Notes: generated by a model not told the origin, from the letters alone. Shown: positions 24,359-33,309, counted from the stretch's first letter. The stretch: 64,000 nucleotides of DNA from an uncultured Acetobacterium sp. (GCF_963664135.1 NZ_OY760905.1:1824736-1888735); one strand, 5' to 3'. Made by a program: numbers and translations.

Positions 24359-24940
24359 CTAAATAAATCCTTCCGTCACGAGCATTAACAGTCCGATCGT
24401 AAATCCGATAACAGCTCCCGTGTAGACTTCTTTTGGCGTATGTCTTTTTAATTCAACTCTTGACCAGCCAATAAGTCCAGAAAAAAGCAGCACAATGATG
24501 CCAATCATCAGATTTATTGGCATAATCAAAAATGCGAGATAAATTGTCAGAGATACGTGCCCAGAGCATTTTATAAAAAAATTAACCAGATACGAAACAA
24601 TTAACAGCACTAATGCAAACAATGCTCCTAGAAATAAACCTTCTGATTGTTTTGTAAAAAATAAGACGCAATTGATAATCACTAAAAGTGTGATTGCAAA
24701 TATATACATCGAATTGCGTTGGCTTTTTACTGAAACATCAAAGTTTGTGTATTGTCCATTTTTTGTTTTTAGATAATTTCTGATGGTTGATGGAACAATG
24801 ACACATCCGACAAGTAAAAATGAGATAAATAAAGCTTTATTAAATTCTTCATAAGAAAACATAACCACTAAAATAAAAATTGAAATGGTAATTAAAGGGT
24901 GCGCTATCAGCGAAATAGATGCAGCAATTTTCTGTTTCAT
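24359..24940 (-). CDS. PAP2-related integral membrane protein
   Basis: A 193-residue protein with about six transmembrane helices. It carries a reduced PAP2 signature: KSQRNS in place of the usual KxxxxxxRP, CSGHVSLT for the PSGH motif, and WSRVELKRHTPKEV for SRxxxxxHxxxD. The catalytic histidines (in SGH and RHT) are present, so lipid-phosphate phosphatase activity is possible, although the first motif deviates. A ribosome site (AGGAGG-like) precedes the ATG. It is the first of three PAP2-type genes within 6 kb. Confidence 0.7.
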   Translation of the reverse strand: MKQKIAASISLIAHPLITISIFILVVMFSYEEFNKALFISFLLVGCVIVPSTIRNYLKTKNGQYTNFDVSVKSQRNSMYIFAITLLVIINCVLFFTKQSEGLFLGALFALVLLIVSYLVNFFIKCSGHVSLTIYLAFLIMPINLMIGIIVLLFSGLIGWSRVELKRHTPKEVYTGAVIGFTIGLLMLVTEGFI

Positions 24941-25185
24941 TTAAAACCTCCTTTACTTAATTCCGAAAAACAAAGATTTAACGATGAAAAAATAGATATC
25001 AGGTTGGGATTTGGGTAAACATATCTTACGACCGAAAAAATCAGGTCGAAAAAAAGTTCGCGTCTGAGAAATTCTGAGTTGAAAACATGGGCTCACAAAA
25101 ATTGAGTATCGCAAAAGTCTCGGTAAATTTGGAAATTGCAACATCGATTTCGGAAAGATTTGCAAATTTGAAGGAGAAAGATTTA

Positions 25186-25569
25186 ATGAAATCGGATCAC
25201 GTCACAATAAACAATTCCCTTACCCCAGTCATTCAAAACCAGTATTACGGCAAAGTAAATGGTACCCTTGATGCGTTTCAAATCATCAGCCAGTCGGAAA
25301 TCGGAAAATATGAGGCGTTACGTTACCGTTATCTCAAAGAGCATAAGAAAAGCTTATTTATGGAACTGCTTTTCCAGGATAAACTCTGTGAACACCTGCG
25401 GACGGTCGAGCAGTCGGCCCGCAATCGGCTGGATCAGATCATGGGGTGCCTGCTGGCCAGACATCCGGCACCTGACCCGAAAACCTGCACGATGGCCTGG
25501 GTATGGCACATGAACCAGCTCAAAGAACAGGCTCATGCCATTGTCGTTCAGGAACTGATTTATAACTGA
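25186..25569 (+). CDS. TnpV-like transposon-associated protein
   Basis: A 127-residue protein similar to the TnpV proteins of clostridial mobilisable transposons. The segments IGKYEALRYRYLKEHKKSL, LLFQDKLCEHL, QSARNRLDQIM and the C-terminal WVWHMNQLKEQAHAIVVQELIY follow the family's order. AAGGAG lies before the ATG chosen here. No integrase, relaxase or other transposon gene is next to it, so it appears to be an isolated passenger; a strong terminator follows. Its biochemical role is unknown. Confidence 0.75.
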   Translation: MKSDHVTINNSLTPVIQNQYYGKVNGTLDAFQIISQSEIGKYEALRYRYLKEHKKSLFMELLFQDKLCEHLRTVEQSARNRLDQIMGCLLARHPAPDPKTCTMAWVWHMNQLKEQAHAIVVQELIYN

Positions 25570-25617
25570 CGCAACGCAAAGCAAGCAGCGATGGATTTTT
25601 CTTCGCTTCAGACTATC

Positions 25618-25646
25618 AAAAAGTCAGCTAAACAGCTGGCTTTTTA
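25618..25646 (+). terminator. Terminator after tnpV
   Basis: AAAAAGTCAGCT/AGCTGGCTTTTT, one G-T pair, then ATTATTT. Confidence 0.85.
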
Positions 25647-25740
25647 TTATTTATTATTATAATCCCCCCTGCTAATGTACTGATTCTACATCAACCATGA
25701 GGTTTACACAATTTTTGAACCCGTCTCTGAGAATCATTTG

Positions 25741-26643
25741 CTAATCGACATGAATAAAACGATTAAATGCCTCCTCGATTTTCCCTGAATTTCCCGTCAT
25801 TAAATGTCCTCCCGTTTTACATGACACAAACGTACAATTTGGTATTTTCTCTGACCATAAGGCAGCTTTACTATAATCCGCCAATTTATCATCTTCTGCA
25901 TGCACAATTAATACGGGCACGCTCAATTTGCTCATATCATATTGTTCATAATGATTATCCATATCGGTATTGGCAATTTTTGCATCTAAAACAATGCCAT
26001 CGTGTCTTTCACTTAATGGCATAATTAATCCGATTGTATCACTATCCATCCCCATCAGTGGTTCAAATAACGGACTAAAAAACCACATTGGAAAGTCATA
26101 ACATAGTGCTGCAGGTGGCCCAACATACGTTGCTTCGTTGGCTGGCTTTTCAATTGCCGGATAACCAGAGCAGTATAAGATCAAGCCCTTAGTGCGTTCT
26201 GGATGTAAAAGCGCAAATTTAATTGCAACTGCTCCTCCAGCCGATGTGCCAAGCACATAAACCTTATCAATATTCAATGTATCCAATAGTTCGACAAAGG
26301 TTTCTACTTGACTATCGATACTTGGATTCTCAGCCACATCACTCCCGGGATATCCAAATCGAGAAGGAGCGATCACTCGATAATTATCGGTTTTATCCGA
26401 AAGTGTATCATAGGCTTGATCGTAGCCGCCGCAGATACCATGACAGCTCAGGATGACTTCGCCCGCCCCTTCATCAATATAGGTTATTCTGCCATATGAT
26501 GTTTCAACGGTTTCTGCTTTATTCTGGTATGTTTCAAATCGTTCAGACGCTTTTTTCAATTCGAGATTAAATTTTATTGCGATCACAACCGCCAATACAA
26601 CTAAGATTCCGCTAACAATCATGATAACTTTTCTCTTCTTCAA
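25741..26643 (-). CDS. Membrane-anchored alpha/beta hydrolase
   Basis: A ~300-residue hydrolase with one N-terminal transmembrane helix (VIMIVSGILVVLAVVIAIKF), placing the catalytic domain outside the membrane. The oxyanion strand CHGICGGYD, the nucleophile elbow VLGTSAGGAVA, the acid in VLIVHAEDDKLAD and the histidine in TGGHLM complete the triad. The start is taken at TTG with AGG four codons upstream, four bases after the TetR stop; an ATG seven codons later is an alternative. It is co-transcribed with the upstream TetR-type repressor, so the repressor probably responds to a ligand the enzyme handles. Confidence 0.82.
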   Translation of the reverse strand: MKKRKVIMIVSGILVVLAVVIAIKFNLELKKASERFETYQNKAETVETSYGRITYIDEGAGEVILSCHGICGGYDQAYDTLSDKTDNYRVIAPSRFGYPGSDVAENPSIDSQVETFVELLDTLNIDKVYVLGTSAGGAVAIKFALLHPERTKGLILYCSGYPAIEKPANEATYVGPPAALCYDFPMWFFSPLFEPLMGMDSDTIGLIMPLSERHDGIVLDAKIANTDMDNHYEQYDMSKLSVPVLIVHAEDDKLADYSKAALWSEKIPNCTFVSCKTGGHLMTGNSGKIEEAFNRFIHVD

Positions 26644-26647
26644 ATAA

Positions 26648-27265
26648 TCATACCTGCCTGCTATAATTTTTCCCAAATGCTCTTATATGTTCATTTAAGT
26701 AAATCTTAATCTGTTCTTCATTCTCGGGATTACAGTCGTATTGTTGAAACAGTAAAAGAATCGGACCATAAAATTGAAGCGCAATTATTTCCGGATTTTC
26801 TTCCCTAAACAATTTGCCTTCAACTAGCTTTGCGAAAGTCTTGCTTTGCTTATGAACCACCCCTAACAAATAGGATTCACCATACTGCCTGGCTGCCTGT
26901 TTATTACCAAACTGTTCTCTCATTAATAATCTTCGATAATTTGATACCACCGGATCCTTAGTAAAAAGAGAAAACAGATTCCAGGATATTTCACATAATT
27001 TTTCAAGCGATAATTCCTGATACGCCTGAGCGACATCTTCAGTCATGACCTCGGGAACTTCATTTTCCTGATAAACCAATTCGATTCGCTCTTTCATGAT
27101 CACCATAATACTGTCTAAAATATCTTGTTTGTTTTTGAAATGCTTATATAATGCGCTTTCACGTACGCCTACTGCACTTGCAATGTCTCTTACGGATACT
27201 CCCGAAAAACCTTTCTGTGCAAACAACTCCAAAGAAATATTCAATATTCGTTCCTTAGTTTTCAT
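26648..27265 (-). CDS. TetR/AcrR-family transcriptional regulator
   Basis: A 205-residue repressor. The N-terminal helix-turn-helix is clear: TKERILNISLELFAQKGFSG, VRDIASAVGVRESALYKHFKNKQD. The C-terminal ligand domain is unspecific. It lies directly upstream of the alpha/beta hydrolase gene and a long dyad sits just 27 bases before the ATG, so it most likely represses its own operon. The GGAGC upstream of the ATG is a weak ribosome site. Confidence 0.9.
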   Translation of the reverse strand: MKTKERILNISLELFAQKGFSGVSVRDIASAVGVRESALYKHFKNKQDILDSIMVIMKERIELVYQENEVPEVMTEDVAQAYQELSLEKLCEISWNLFSLFTKDPVVSNYRRLLMREQFGNKQAARQYGESYLLGVVHKQSKTFAKLVEGKLFREENPEIIALQFYGPILLLFQQYDCNPENEEQIKIYLNEHIRAFGKNYSRQV

Positions 27266-27291
27266 AATCGCTCCTTGTATTTACACACCAC

Positions 27292-27336
27292 AAGTGAACA
27301 AGTGTTAACCTAATAATAGTTAACATTTGTTCACTT
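27292..27336. promoter_or_regulatory. Operator dyad for the TetR-hydrolase operon
   Basis: Arms AAGTGAACAAGTGTTAAC and GTTAACATTTGTTCACTT match at 17 of 18 positions around a 9-base spacer. The position over the expected promoter suits a TetR-family repressor. Beyond it, to 27677, only a GGGGACG repeat and a doubtful small frame are seen. Confidence 0.82.
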
Positions 27337-27466
27337 GTCAAGCGCATTAATAAAAAATAATACCCCCTACTGTGCCCATAAATAATCAACTCAACATCGG
27401 TCCTTTCCGATCTTGCAGCCACAAAAAAAAGACCACCCAAAGGTGATCAAACAAACCAATAAAGCA

Positions 27467-27489
27467 GACGTGGGGGCGTTTCGTTTGTC
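27467..27489 (+). repeat. GGGGCG hairpin repeat (GACG/TTTGTC arms)
   Basis: GACGTGGGGGCGTTTCGTTT closing with GTC. Confidence 0.7.
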
Positions 27490-27569
27490 TTGTTTCATCA
27501 TTTTCAAAACTAATAGGTACTAAAACTAAATTTTGGGGTAATAATAGTTTATAAACTGCGAGGAGGAAC

Positions 27570-27632
27570 ATGTCATGTCAAATTATGAAACCCCCTCCTT
27601 TTATTAAGCCAAACAAAGAATCATCAACCTAA
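27570..27632 (+). CDS. Doubtful small frame (20 codons) with strong ribosome site
   Basis: GAGGAGG is three bases before one ATG (MSCQIMKPPPFIKPNKESST) and eight before a second ATG in another frame that encodes only ten codons. The GAGGAGG can pair with CCTCCTT 27 bases downstream, which would hide the ribosome site. Could be a leader peptide or chance. Confidence 0.2.
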   Translation: MSCQIMKPPPFIKPNKESST

Positions 27633-27677
27633 ATAAGATTCTATTTCTGGATGAAACAATTTTAAGGCGGTCCAAAA

Positions 27678-28415
27678 ATGAAAAAATCGATCAAACCCAT
27701 TAACACTGATAAACCTGAAAATGCTGCTGTGGCAGCGGTTAAAGACAAGACTCCCGCCCCCGTTGAAAGTCGGAGAAAAGCCCATTTGTTTCAACTGGGT
27801 CTTGGAATCATGCTTGTCGCTTTTGCGGTTTTGACATTCTTAGTGATTACCGTTCCTTCATTTACGATTGATTTAACTATTTCGACTGGTTTGCAATTGA
27901 TCAATAATCCGGTCTTTTCCGGGCTGATGACCGTCATAAGCTGGGTTGGGAATTCACCGCAATCGTTGATAGTAATGGCCGTTATTATTGTGACTCTTTT
28001 TGCTCTGGGGTATCGGTGGGAGTCCACCGTCGCTTTGGTCATCGCGGTGATTGTTCCATTACTCAACTTTCTCATAAAAACTTTGGTTCACCGTCCTCGT
28101 CCGGGCGTGGATCTGATTCACGTAGTCAATGTCCTCAGTAGCTATAGTTTCCCTAGCGGGCATGTCATGTTTTATACAAGTTTTTTCGGATTTGTCTGTT
28201 TCCTGACTTATACACTGCTCAAACCATTCTGGATACGAACTTTGCTGTTTATTATCTTTGGCAGTCACATTGTTCTGGTTGGAATATCTCGCATTTATCT
28301 TGGCCGGCACTGGGCCAGTGATGTATTAGGTGCATATCTATTGGGAGGGTTATGTCTTATTGCAGGTATTCATTTTTACCGTTGGGGAAAACCGCGCTTT
28401 TTTGTTCGGCCATAA
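27678..28415 (+). CDS. PAP2-family lipid phosphate phosphatase
   Basis: A 245-residue integral membrane phosphatase, likely acting on undecaprenyl pyrophosphate or phosphatidic-acid-type lipids. A basic soluble N-terminus of ~35 residues precedes six helices. All three catalytic motifs are complete: KTLVHRPRP, SFPSGHVM and SRIYLGRHWASDV. AAGGCGG is near the ATG. It heads a same-strand group with a diacylglycerol-kinase-like enzyme and a second PAP2 protein, which suggests a local cycle of lipid phosphorylation and dephosphorylation. Confidence 0.9.
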   Translation: MKKSIKPINTDKPENAAVAAVKDKTPAPVESRRKAHLFQLGLGIMLVAFAVLTFLVITVPSFTIDLTISTGLQLINNPVFSGLMTVISWVGNSPQSLIVMAVIIVTLFALGYRWESTVALVIAVIVPLLNFLIKTLVHRPRPGVDLIHVVNVLSSYSFPSGHVMFYTSFFGFVCFLTYTLLKPFWIRTLLFIIFGSHIVLVGISRIYLGRHWASDVLGAYLLGGLCLIAGIHFYRWGKPRFFVRP

Positions 28416-28548
28416 AATGATGACCCAAGTGAGACGTTTCCAGATCTGATGGTTGCGTTGATTTTGGTGAGTATTTGATTTTCTTGATTGTTTTAAACGT
28501 TAACTGGTACACTTTTATTTAGCAACTTAATTTATGGAGGAATAAGCG

Positions 28549-29484
28549 ATGGAAGTTCTAAAAACAAACGTTCTGCCAATGCGCATTAAACTCATCTTTA
28601 ATCCTGGTTCTGGATCAAATGACGACTCACCCCAACAAATGCTGACTGTGATTAAAGAAATGCAAGCCTGGAAGTTTGTCCCTGAAATCTATTTAATAGA
28701 GCCAGACTGTAACTTGAGGGAAGTGGTCGAAGAAGCCATTGCCCAAGGAATTGATCTGTTTGTTGTTTGTGGCGGGGATGGCACCGTCACTGCTGTCACT
28801 AAGGCGATAGTCGGTTCAACCGCTACGCTTGGCATTGTCCCCACCGGAACTCAGAACAATGTAGCCCTTAGCCTGGGCATCCCCACTGATATTCCGGCTG
28901 CAATCGCCATTCTCAGACAGGGGCAGAGTTTAAAAATAGATCTCGGCATGGTCACGTGCAACAATGTCAGCACACCTTTTATAGAGCTTTGCTCGGTGGG
29001 ATTGTTTTCGACGCTTTTCCCCTCCGGGGATGATATCCAGCATGGCAACATCGCTCGTATCGGTGATTTTCTGGGAATCCTAACGACTTCGCCGCCCTCT
29101 GAAATACATCTTATTCTGGACGATAATCGGGAAATCAGCGAGTTGGGTCATGCAGCATTAATTTCAAACATGCCCTATATTGGTCGTCATTATAAAGTCG
29201 GTGCTCTTGATGCCTATCATGATGGCTTACTGGATGTATTGTTTTTTTCCGATCTATCCAAACTCGATTTGATCGCTTATATTCTTAACGGTGTGGGCAC
29301 CGATAGCCAGGAGGATCCCCGGATTAAGCATTACCGTGTGCGTGAAGTTGTCATTGACACTGAACCATCAATGTCGGTGATGGCTGATGGCATCAGTCTG
29401 GGAGAGGGTTCCGTGCGAATCGAAGTACAGCGACAAGCATTAACCGTAATGGTCGGATCGACAGAGTCAAATGAGGGGCAATAA
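28549..29484 (+). CDS. Diacylglycerol/lipid kinase family protein (YegS-like)
   Basis: A 311-residue kinase with the DAGK catalytic fold. KLIFNPGSGSNDD is the N-terminal strand and loop; VCGGDGTVTAVTKAI is the nucleotide-binding GGDGT motif near residue 80; GIVPTGTQNNVALSLGIP corresponds to GTxNDxAR with T-Q-N-N replacing G-T-x-N-D; EPSMSVMADGISLGEG closes the domain. It would phosphorylate a lipid such as diacylglycerol or a sphingoid-like alcohol. GGAGG precedes the ATG. Its 3' end overlaps the next PAP2 gene by 14 bases, so the two are translationally coupled. Confidence 0.88.
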   Translation: MEVLKTNVLPMRIKLIFNPGSGSNDDSPQQMLTVIKEMQAWKFVPEIYLIEPDCNLREVVEEAIAQGIDLFVVCGGDGTVTAVTKAIVGSTATLGIVPTGTQNNVALSLGIPTDIPAAIAILRQGQSLKIDLGMVTCNNVSTPFIELCSVGLFSTLFPSGDDIQHGNIARIGDFLGILTTSPPSEIHLILDDNREISELGHAALISNMPYIGRHYKVGALDAYHDGLLDVLFFSDLSKLDLIAYILNGVGTDSQEDPRIKHYRVREVVIDTEPSMSVMADGISLGEGSVRIEVQRQALTVMVGSTESNEGQ

Positions 29485-30280
29485 TCAGGATAAGTTCGTA
29501 AAAGACCAAGGGTTAAAACCGACTGAAGAAAGCCCATTGCCTGAGCTTGAAATTGACGGAAGATGGAAGAAAATCATCACGGGAATACGTCACATTCCAC
29601 CTGTTTACTGGCTCATCCTCGTTGCCATTTCCTTTGTTTTATTTCTTATATTTGTTCCGAATTATATATGGATCATTTTATTAGGGGTGGTAAAAAACCA
29701 AAAAACGCTGATTATCCTGGTGCTGATTTTTACCTTAATTACCATTTCTCTTATATGGTCGGTTGGTCAGCGCATTGATGTCTGGGTTTTTACCTATTTT
29801 AATATGCATGGTCGCCACAAGTCCTGGCTTGATTGGCTGATGCTGTTTTTTACTCAGCTTGGTAGTGGGATTTTTGCTATGATTGTTGCTACTATTTTAT
29901 ATTTTTCAGGGTATAATCTCCTTGCATATGCCTTTGCATTGGGCACGTTATCATTATGGTTGGCGGTTGCCTTTATAAAAGTACTTATCCATCGAACCCG
30001 GCCCTATAAGAAGATTGAAAATAGTCGAATTGTCGGGTCCCAAGCCAAGGGCAGTTCTTTTCCAAGTGGGCATACCAGTCAGTCCTTCTTCATGGCAACT
30101 TTTTTATTACACTATTTTCACGCCAACTTTTTTATCTGGATCGCTGTATATCTGATGGCTTTTTTTGTTGGCATCACCCGTATTTATGTCGGCATGCACT
30201 ACCCCCGGGATGTGCTCGGAGGTGCTATGCTGGGAATCGCCTGGGGACTTTTAGGCGTGATTCTTAATAATTCATTTTGA
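29471..30280 (+). CDS. PAP2-family lipid phosphate phosphatase, coupled to the lipid kinase
   Basis: A 269-residue membrane protein with about six helices and a soluble N-terminus of ~45 residues. Motifs KVLIHRTRP, SSFPSGHTSQSF and TRIYVGMHYPRDV are complete. The start overlaps the end of the kinase frame by 14 bases and depends on coupling, since no separate ribosome site is evident. Opposing kinase and phosphatase activities in one operon point to control of a lipid phosphate pool such as phosphatidate/diacylglycerol or undecaprenyl phosphate. Confidence 0.9.
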   Translation: MRGNNQDKFVKDQGLKPTEESPLPELEIDGRWKKIITGIRHIPPVYWLILVAISFVLFLIFVPNYIWIILLGVVKNQKTLIILVLIFTLITISLIWSVGQRIDVWVFTYFNMHGRHKSWLDWLMLFFTQLGSGIFAMIVATILYFSGYNLLAYAFALGTLSLWLAVAFIKVLIHRTRPYKKIENSRIVGSQAKGSSFPSGHTSQSFFMATFLLHYFHANFFIWIAVYLMAFFVGITRIYVGMHYPRDVLGGAMLGIAWGLLGVILNNSF

Positions 30281-30302
30281 CATTTTGTGACTGTTCCGGG
30301 TC

Positions 30303-30322
30303 GCAGTGGGGGACGGTTCGGG
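30303..30322 (+). repeat. GGGGACGG repeat, degenerate arms
   Basis: GCAGTGGGGGACGGTTCGGG. The core is intact; the arms no longer pair. The ~200 bases after it hold no gene. Confidence 0.6.
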
Positions 30323-30525
30323 AATAGTGAAAAAAGCATGTTTTTTCTGCTGAGTTCTCAAAATTCGAATGAATTATTTTCAGTAAACGAAATTAATTCT
30401 AAATTCGACAAATCGTTCACAGAAACAAGAAGATTTAGCGGTCACTTCTTTTAGATATAAATCCAGGTTTCCAATACACTCAATTCCCCGTGATTAAATT
30501 CTTTAAAAACTTTGATCTTAACACT

Positions 30526-30556
30526 GACTCCTGATTTATTTAGCAGGAGTCTTTTT
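30526..30556 (+). terminator. Terminator after the PAP2-kinase operon
   Basis: GACTCCTG/CAGGAGTC, 10-base loop, then TTTTTACTT. Confidence 0.85.
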
Positions 30557-30577
30557 ACTTCTCAGTTAATTTCATCT

Positions 30578-30612
30578 ATCACCCTTTAAGTATCCACAAG
30601 GGTGATTTTTTT
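30578..30612 (+). terminator. Second tandem terminator
   Basis: ATCACCCTT/AAGGGTGAT followed by TTTTTTT, 22 bases after the first hairpin and ahead of the DUF3786 gene. Confidence 0.85.
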
Positions 30613-30698
30613 GTTGTATTCCTGTCATAATCCTGTTAAACTGAGGCAGATATAAGTGAAAAAATCGATAAATGATCTGATAGAAGAAGGAGTAACAA

Positions 30699-31349
30699 AT
30701 GTTAAACGATACAACCAATAACTATCTAAAAGCCTGCGAAAACTGGCGATTAAAATTTATTGCCATGGACAAACAACAGCTCATGGAAAAATTACCGGAA
30801 CTTAAGAGCGAGGAAGATTATCTCACTTTGAAACTCTTCGGACAAAAATTTGGAGTTCATTCCCAAACTGGCGCAATTGTGACTATTGAAGATTTTAAAC
30901 CAGCTTCAATTGTCAGCCAACTAAATATCTTCACCCTTTTCGGTTTTGTTAAACCGGGTGCCCAGTTCAAGGATAAATGGGTTCCCTTTAGAGAATTAAA
31001 TGGCGCTGCCCCGTTTACAAAAGCCTTTGAAAAACATGTGCTAGAGCCGTTTGCCGAGACTTTTACCGGACAGATCGAAAAGCTTTCGAGCGCCTGCGAA
31101 ATTCTTGGCGGTGTCAAACTTTCACACTCGGATGTCGGCTATTGCTTAAACTCATTTGACTGTATTCCCATAAACTTTCTTTTTTGGGATGGTGATGATG
31201 AATTTCCAGCCCAAGGAAACATCCTTTACGATCTGAGTGCCACCGATTTTATCCATGTGGAAAGCACCGTCAGCCTTGCCATTGAAGGTATTGAACGGTT
31301 GGCTGAAGTGGCCCAGGTCGATATCAAGGGACCTCTCTTTCATATGTAG
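30699..31349 (+). CDS. DUF3786 protein
   Basis: A 216-residue cytosolic protein of unknown function. The diagnostic block near residue 158 is INFLFWDGDDEFPAQGNILYD, followed by TDFIHVES; a second conserved area is FRELNGAAPFTKAFEKH. The family is found mainly in anaerobic acetogens and sulfate reducers, often more than once per genome, as here (paralogue near 61 kb). AGAAGGAG precedes the ATG. Two terminators separate it from the upstream operon, so it is monocistronic. Confidence 0.82.
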   Translation: MLNDTTNNYLKACENWRLKFIAMDKQQLMEKLPELKSEEDYLTLKLFGQKFGVHSQTGAIVTIEDFKPASIVSQLNIFTLFGFVKPGAQFKDKWVPFRELNGAAPFTKAFEKHVLEPFAETFTGQIEKLSSACEILGGVKLSHSDVGYCLNSFDCIPINFLFWDGDDEFPAQGNILYDLSATDFIHVESTVSLAIEGIERLAEVAQVDIKGPLFHM

Positions 31350-31447
31350 GGGTTTCTTTATTTTTTCTCTGGCCTGTTTTATTGATACTGCCGCACTATC
31401 ATATCCAGTTTTTATCAAATACGAATTTTTTTGAAAACACGCGCGAA

Positions 31448-31469
31448 ACACGGGGTGGTTTCGTCCGTC
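31448..31469 (+). repeat. GGGG-core repeat, degenerate
   Basis: ACACGGGGTGGTTTCGTCCG with TC closing; core altered to GGGGTGG. Confidence 0.5.
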
Positions 31470-31512
31470 ATATTGAAGATACCCATAGGGGCCGTTTTTT
31501 GCATACATCTAT

Positions 31513-32697
31513 TTATATTTGTGCCAAACTGCTTTTTAAGATCCTAATCATTTCATCGATCTGTTTTTTCTCGATCACTAATGGCGGTAGGAATCGCAAT
31601 ACATTTGGTCCGGCGGTGATGATGATCAGTCCCAGTTCCTGGGTTTTTGCGATGATATCTTTTACCGGACGATCCAGCTCAAGGGCTTGCATTAAGCCCA
31701 TCCCTCGTCGTTCCTTTACCCCCGGATAATCGCTGACCAGCTCATCCAGTTTCGCTTCCAAATAGCTGCTGACCACTTTTACATGATCCTGCAAGGCCGT
31801 CTGCTCATAGATATCCAATACCACATCAACTGCTGCTCCCGCCAAGGGATTAAAGCCATAGGTGGTGCCGTGATCCCCCGGTTCTAAAACATCTGCAGCT
31901 TTCCCCCTGGCCGCAAAAGCACCCACGGGAATTCCGCACCCGAGCGCCTTTGCTGCGGTCATCACATCCGGGATGACACCATAGGCCTGGTAAGCAAACA
32001 TTTCCCCCACTCGTCCCATGCCGCATTGGATTTCATCCAGCATCAACAGCAGATCATATTCTTCGCAAAGCTTTTTCACGCCGATTATAAACTCGGCGGT
32101 GGCCGGATAGAGACCACCTTCTCCTTGAATGGTCTCCATTAATATTGCGCAGGTTTTTTCATTAATCTGCTCTTTGACACTGGCCAGATTATTAAACTGG
32201 GCAAACTTGATATTTGGCATCATCGGCCCGAAAGCTTCCTGGTATTTGGGTTGTCCGGTAACCGCCAACGCTCCCATGCTGCGGCCATGAAAGGAGTGCT
32301 CCATGGCAATGATTTCGCCTTCGGGACTGCCAGTCTTATTAAAATAATATTTACGGGCAATCTTTAACGCCCCTTCAATGGCTTCTGTTCCGGAATTGGT
32401 AAAAAACACCTTTTCCATCCCCGATACCTGGGCAAACTTCTCGGCCGCATCTGCGGAGGGCTTGTTATAAAACAAATTGGAGGTGTGAATTAATTGATCG
32501 ATCTGTACTTTCAAGGCCTGGTTATATGTTTTGTTTTGATAACCTAAGGCAAACACGCCAATACCCGCTGCAAAATCAAGATATTTTTTTCCCGCATCGT
32601 CATATAGATAAACACCTTCCCCGGATTCTAATACAATCGGATAGCGATTATATGTTTTCAAGAAATAGTTATCGGCTTTTTTAATGGTCTGATTCAT
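31513..32697 (-). CDS. argD: Acetylornithine/ornithine-type aminotransferase (class III)
   Basis: A 394-residue PLP enzyme of the ArgD group, normally converting N-acetylglutamate semialdehyde to N-acetylornithine. Motifs: NSGTEAIEGALKIAR (phosphate cup), EHSFHGRSMGAL, METIQGEGG, MLDEIQCGMGRVGEMFA, and TAAKALGCGIPVGA with the Schiff-base lysine. GDHGTTYGFNPLAG carries a Phe where most members have Gly. AAAGGA precedes the ATG. It lies divergent from a MarR regulator and away from other arginine genes, so a role in another omega-amino acid pathway cannot be excluded. Confidence 0.85.
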   Translation of the reverse strand: MNQTIKKADNYFLKTYNRYPIVLESGEGVYLYDDAGKKYLDFAAGIGVFALGYQNKTYNQALKVQIDQLIHTSNLFYNKPSADAAEKFAQVSGMEKVFFTNSGTEAIEGALKIARKYYFNKTGSPEGEIIAMEHSFHGRSMGALAVTGQPKYQEAFGPMMPNIKFAQFNNLASVKEQINEKTCAILMETIQGEGGLYPATAEFIIGVKKLCEEYDLLLMLDEIQCGMGRVGEMFAYQAYGVIPDVMTAAKALGCGIPVGAFAARGKAADVLEPGDHGTTYGFNPLAGAAVDVVLDIYEQTALQDHVKVVSSYLEAKLDELVSDYPGVKERRGMGLMQALELDRPVKDIIAKTQELGLIIITAGPNVLRFLPPLVIEKKQIDEMIRILKSSLAQI

Positions 32698-32782
32698 ATT
32701 TAACACGTCCTTTCAAATTTGTTTGTAATTGTAACACACGGTTATTTTAATTGCAAGTAACAACTATTGTTTTTATCAAACA

Positions 32783-32794
32783 TTGCAAATGCAA
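32783..32794. promoter_or_regulatory. Candidate MarR operator between argD and marR
   Basis: TTGCA-AA-TGCAA inverted repeat lies mid-way between the divergent genes; another TTGCAA occurs about 30 bases nearer argD. Confidence 0.45.
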
Positions 32795-32838
32795 ATTAAA
32801 TATGCTACAATAAACACATCTATAAAGGAGGTGCTATT

Positions 32839-33279
32839 ATGAATCGCGCACAACCAAAACAGTTTAGAGAACAAATACGAATCCTTGAGAGAAAACTGGG
32901 ACTCTTAAAAAAAAACAATGGCAGCTGCTGCGCCGCCGTTCTGACCCTGGCTCAATGCCATGCCTTAGTCGAAATCGGGCGGATCAACTCCATTTCTTTA
33001 AAGGACTTAGCCATCATCCTGGCCATCGATATGAGCACCACCAGCCGCACCGTGGACGGACTTGTAAAAAAGGGATATGTCCAACGCATCCCTTCACTTG
33101 AAGACCGGCGCAGTGTTGACATATCCCTGACTGAATCTGGTATGGTTCTATTTGAAACGATTGAAAGCAACAATGATACTTTCTTTGCGGATATTTTTGA
33201 TAACATTCCCAATGACGAAAAAATGAATGTCCTTCATGCTCTTGATGTCATTCTGGCCGCTTTCGATCAGAAATCGTAA
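32839..33279 (+). CDS. MarR-family regulator with vicinal cysteines
   Basis: A 146-residue winged-helix regulator. KDLAIILAIDMSTTSRTVDGL is the recognition helix and RIPSLEDRRSVDISLTESG the wing. A GSCCAAVLTLAQC segment near residue 30 places two adjacent cysteines plus a third close to the dimer interface, a pattern seen in thiol- or arsenic-responsive members. A perfect AAAGGAGG ribosome site precedes the ATG. It is divergent from the aminotransferase gene, which may be a target, and followed by a hydrolase remnant that may once have been regulated. Confidence 0.88.
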   Translation: MNRAQPKQFREQIRILERKLGLLKKNNGSCCAAVLTLAQCHALVEIGRINSISLKDLAIILAIDMSTTSRTVDGLVKKGYVQRIPSLEDRRSVDISLTESGMVLFETIESNNDTFFADIFDNIPNDEKMNVLHALDVILAAFDQKS

Positions 33280-33309
33280 GCCGGCCGGGGAATTGAAATT
33301 TTGCCAGCT

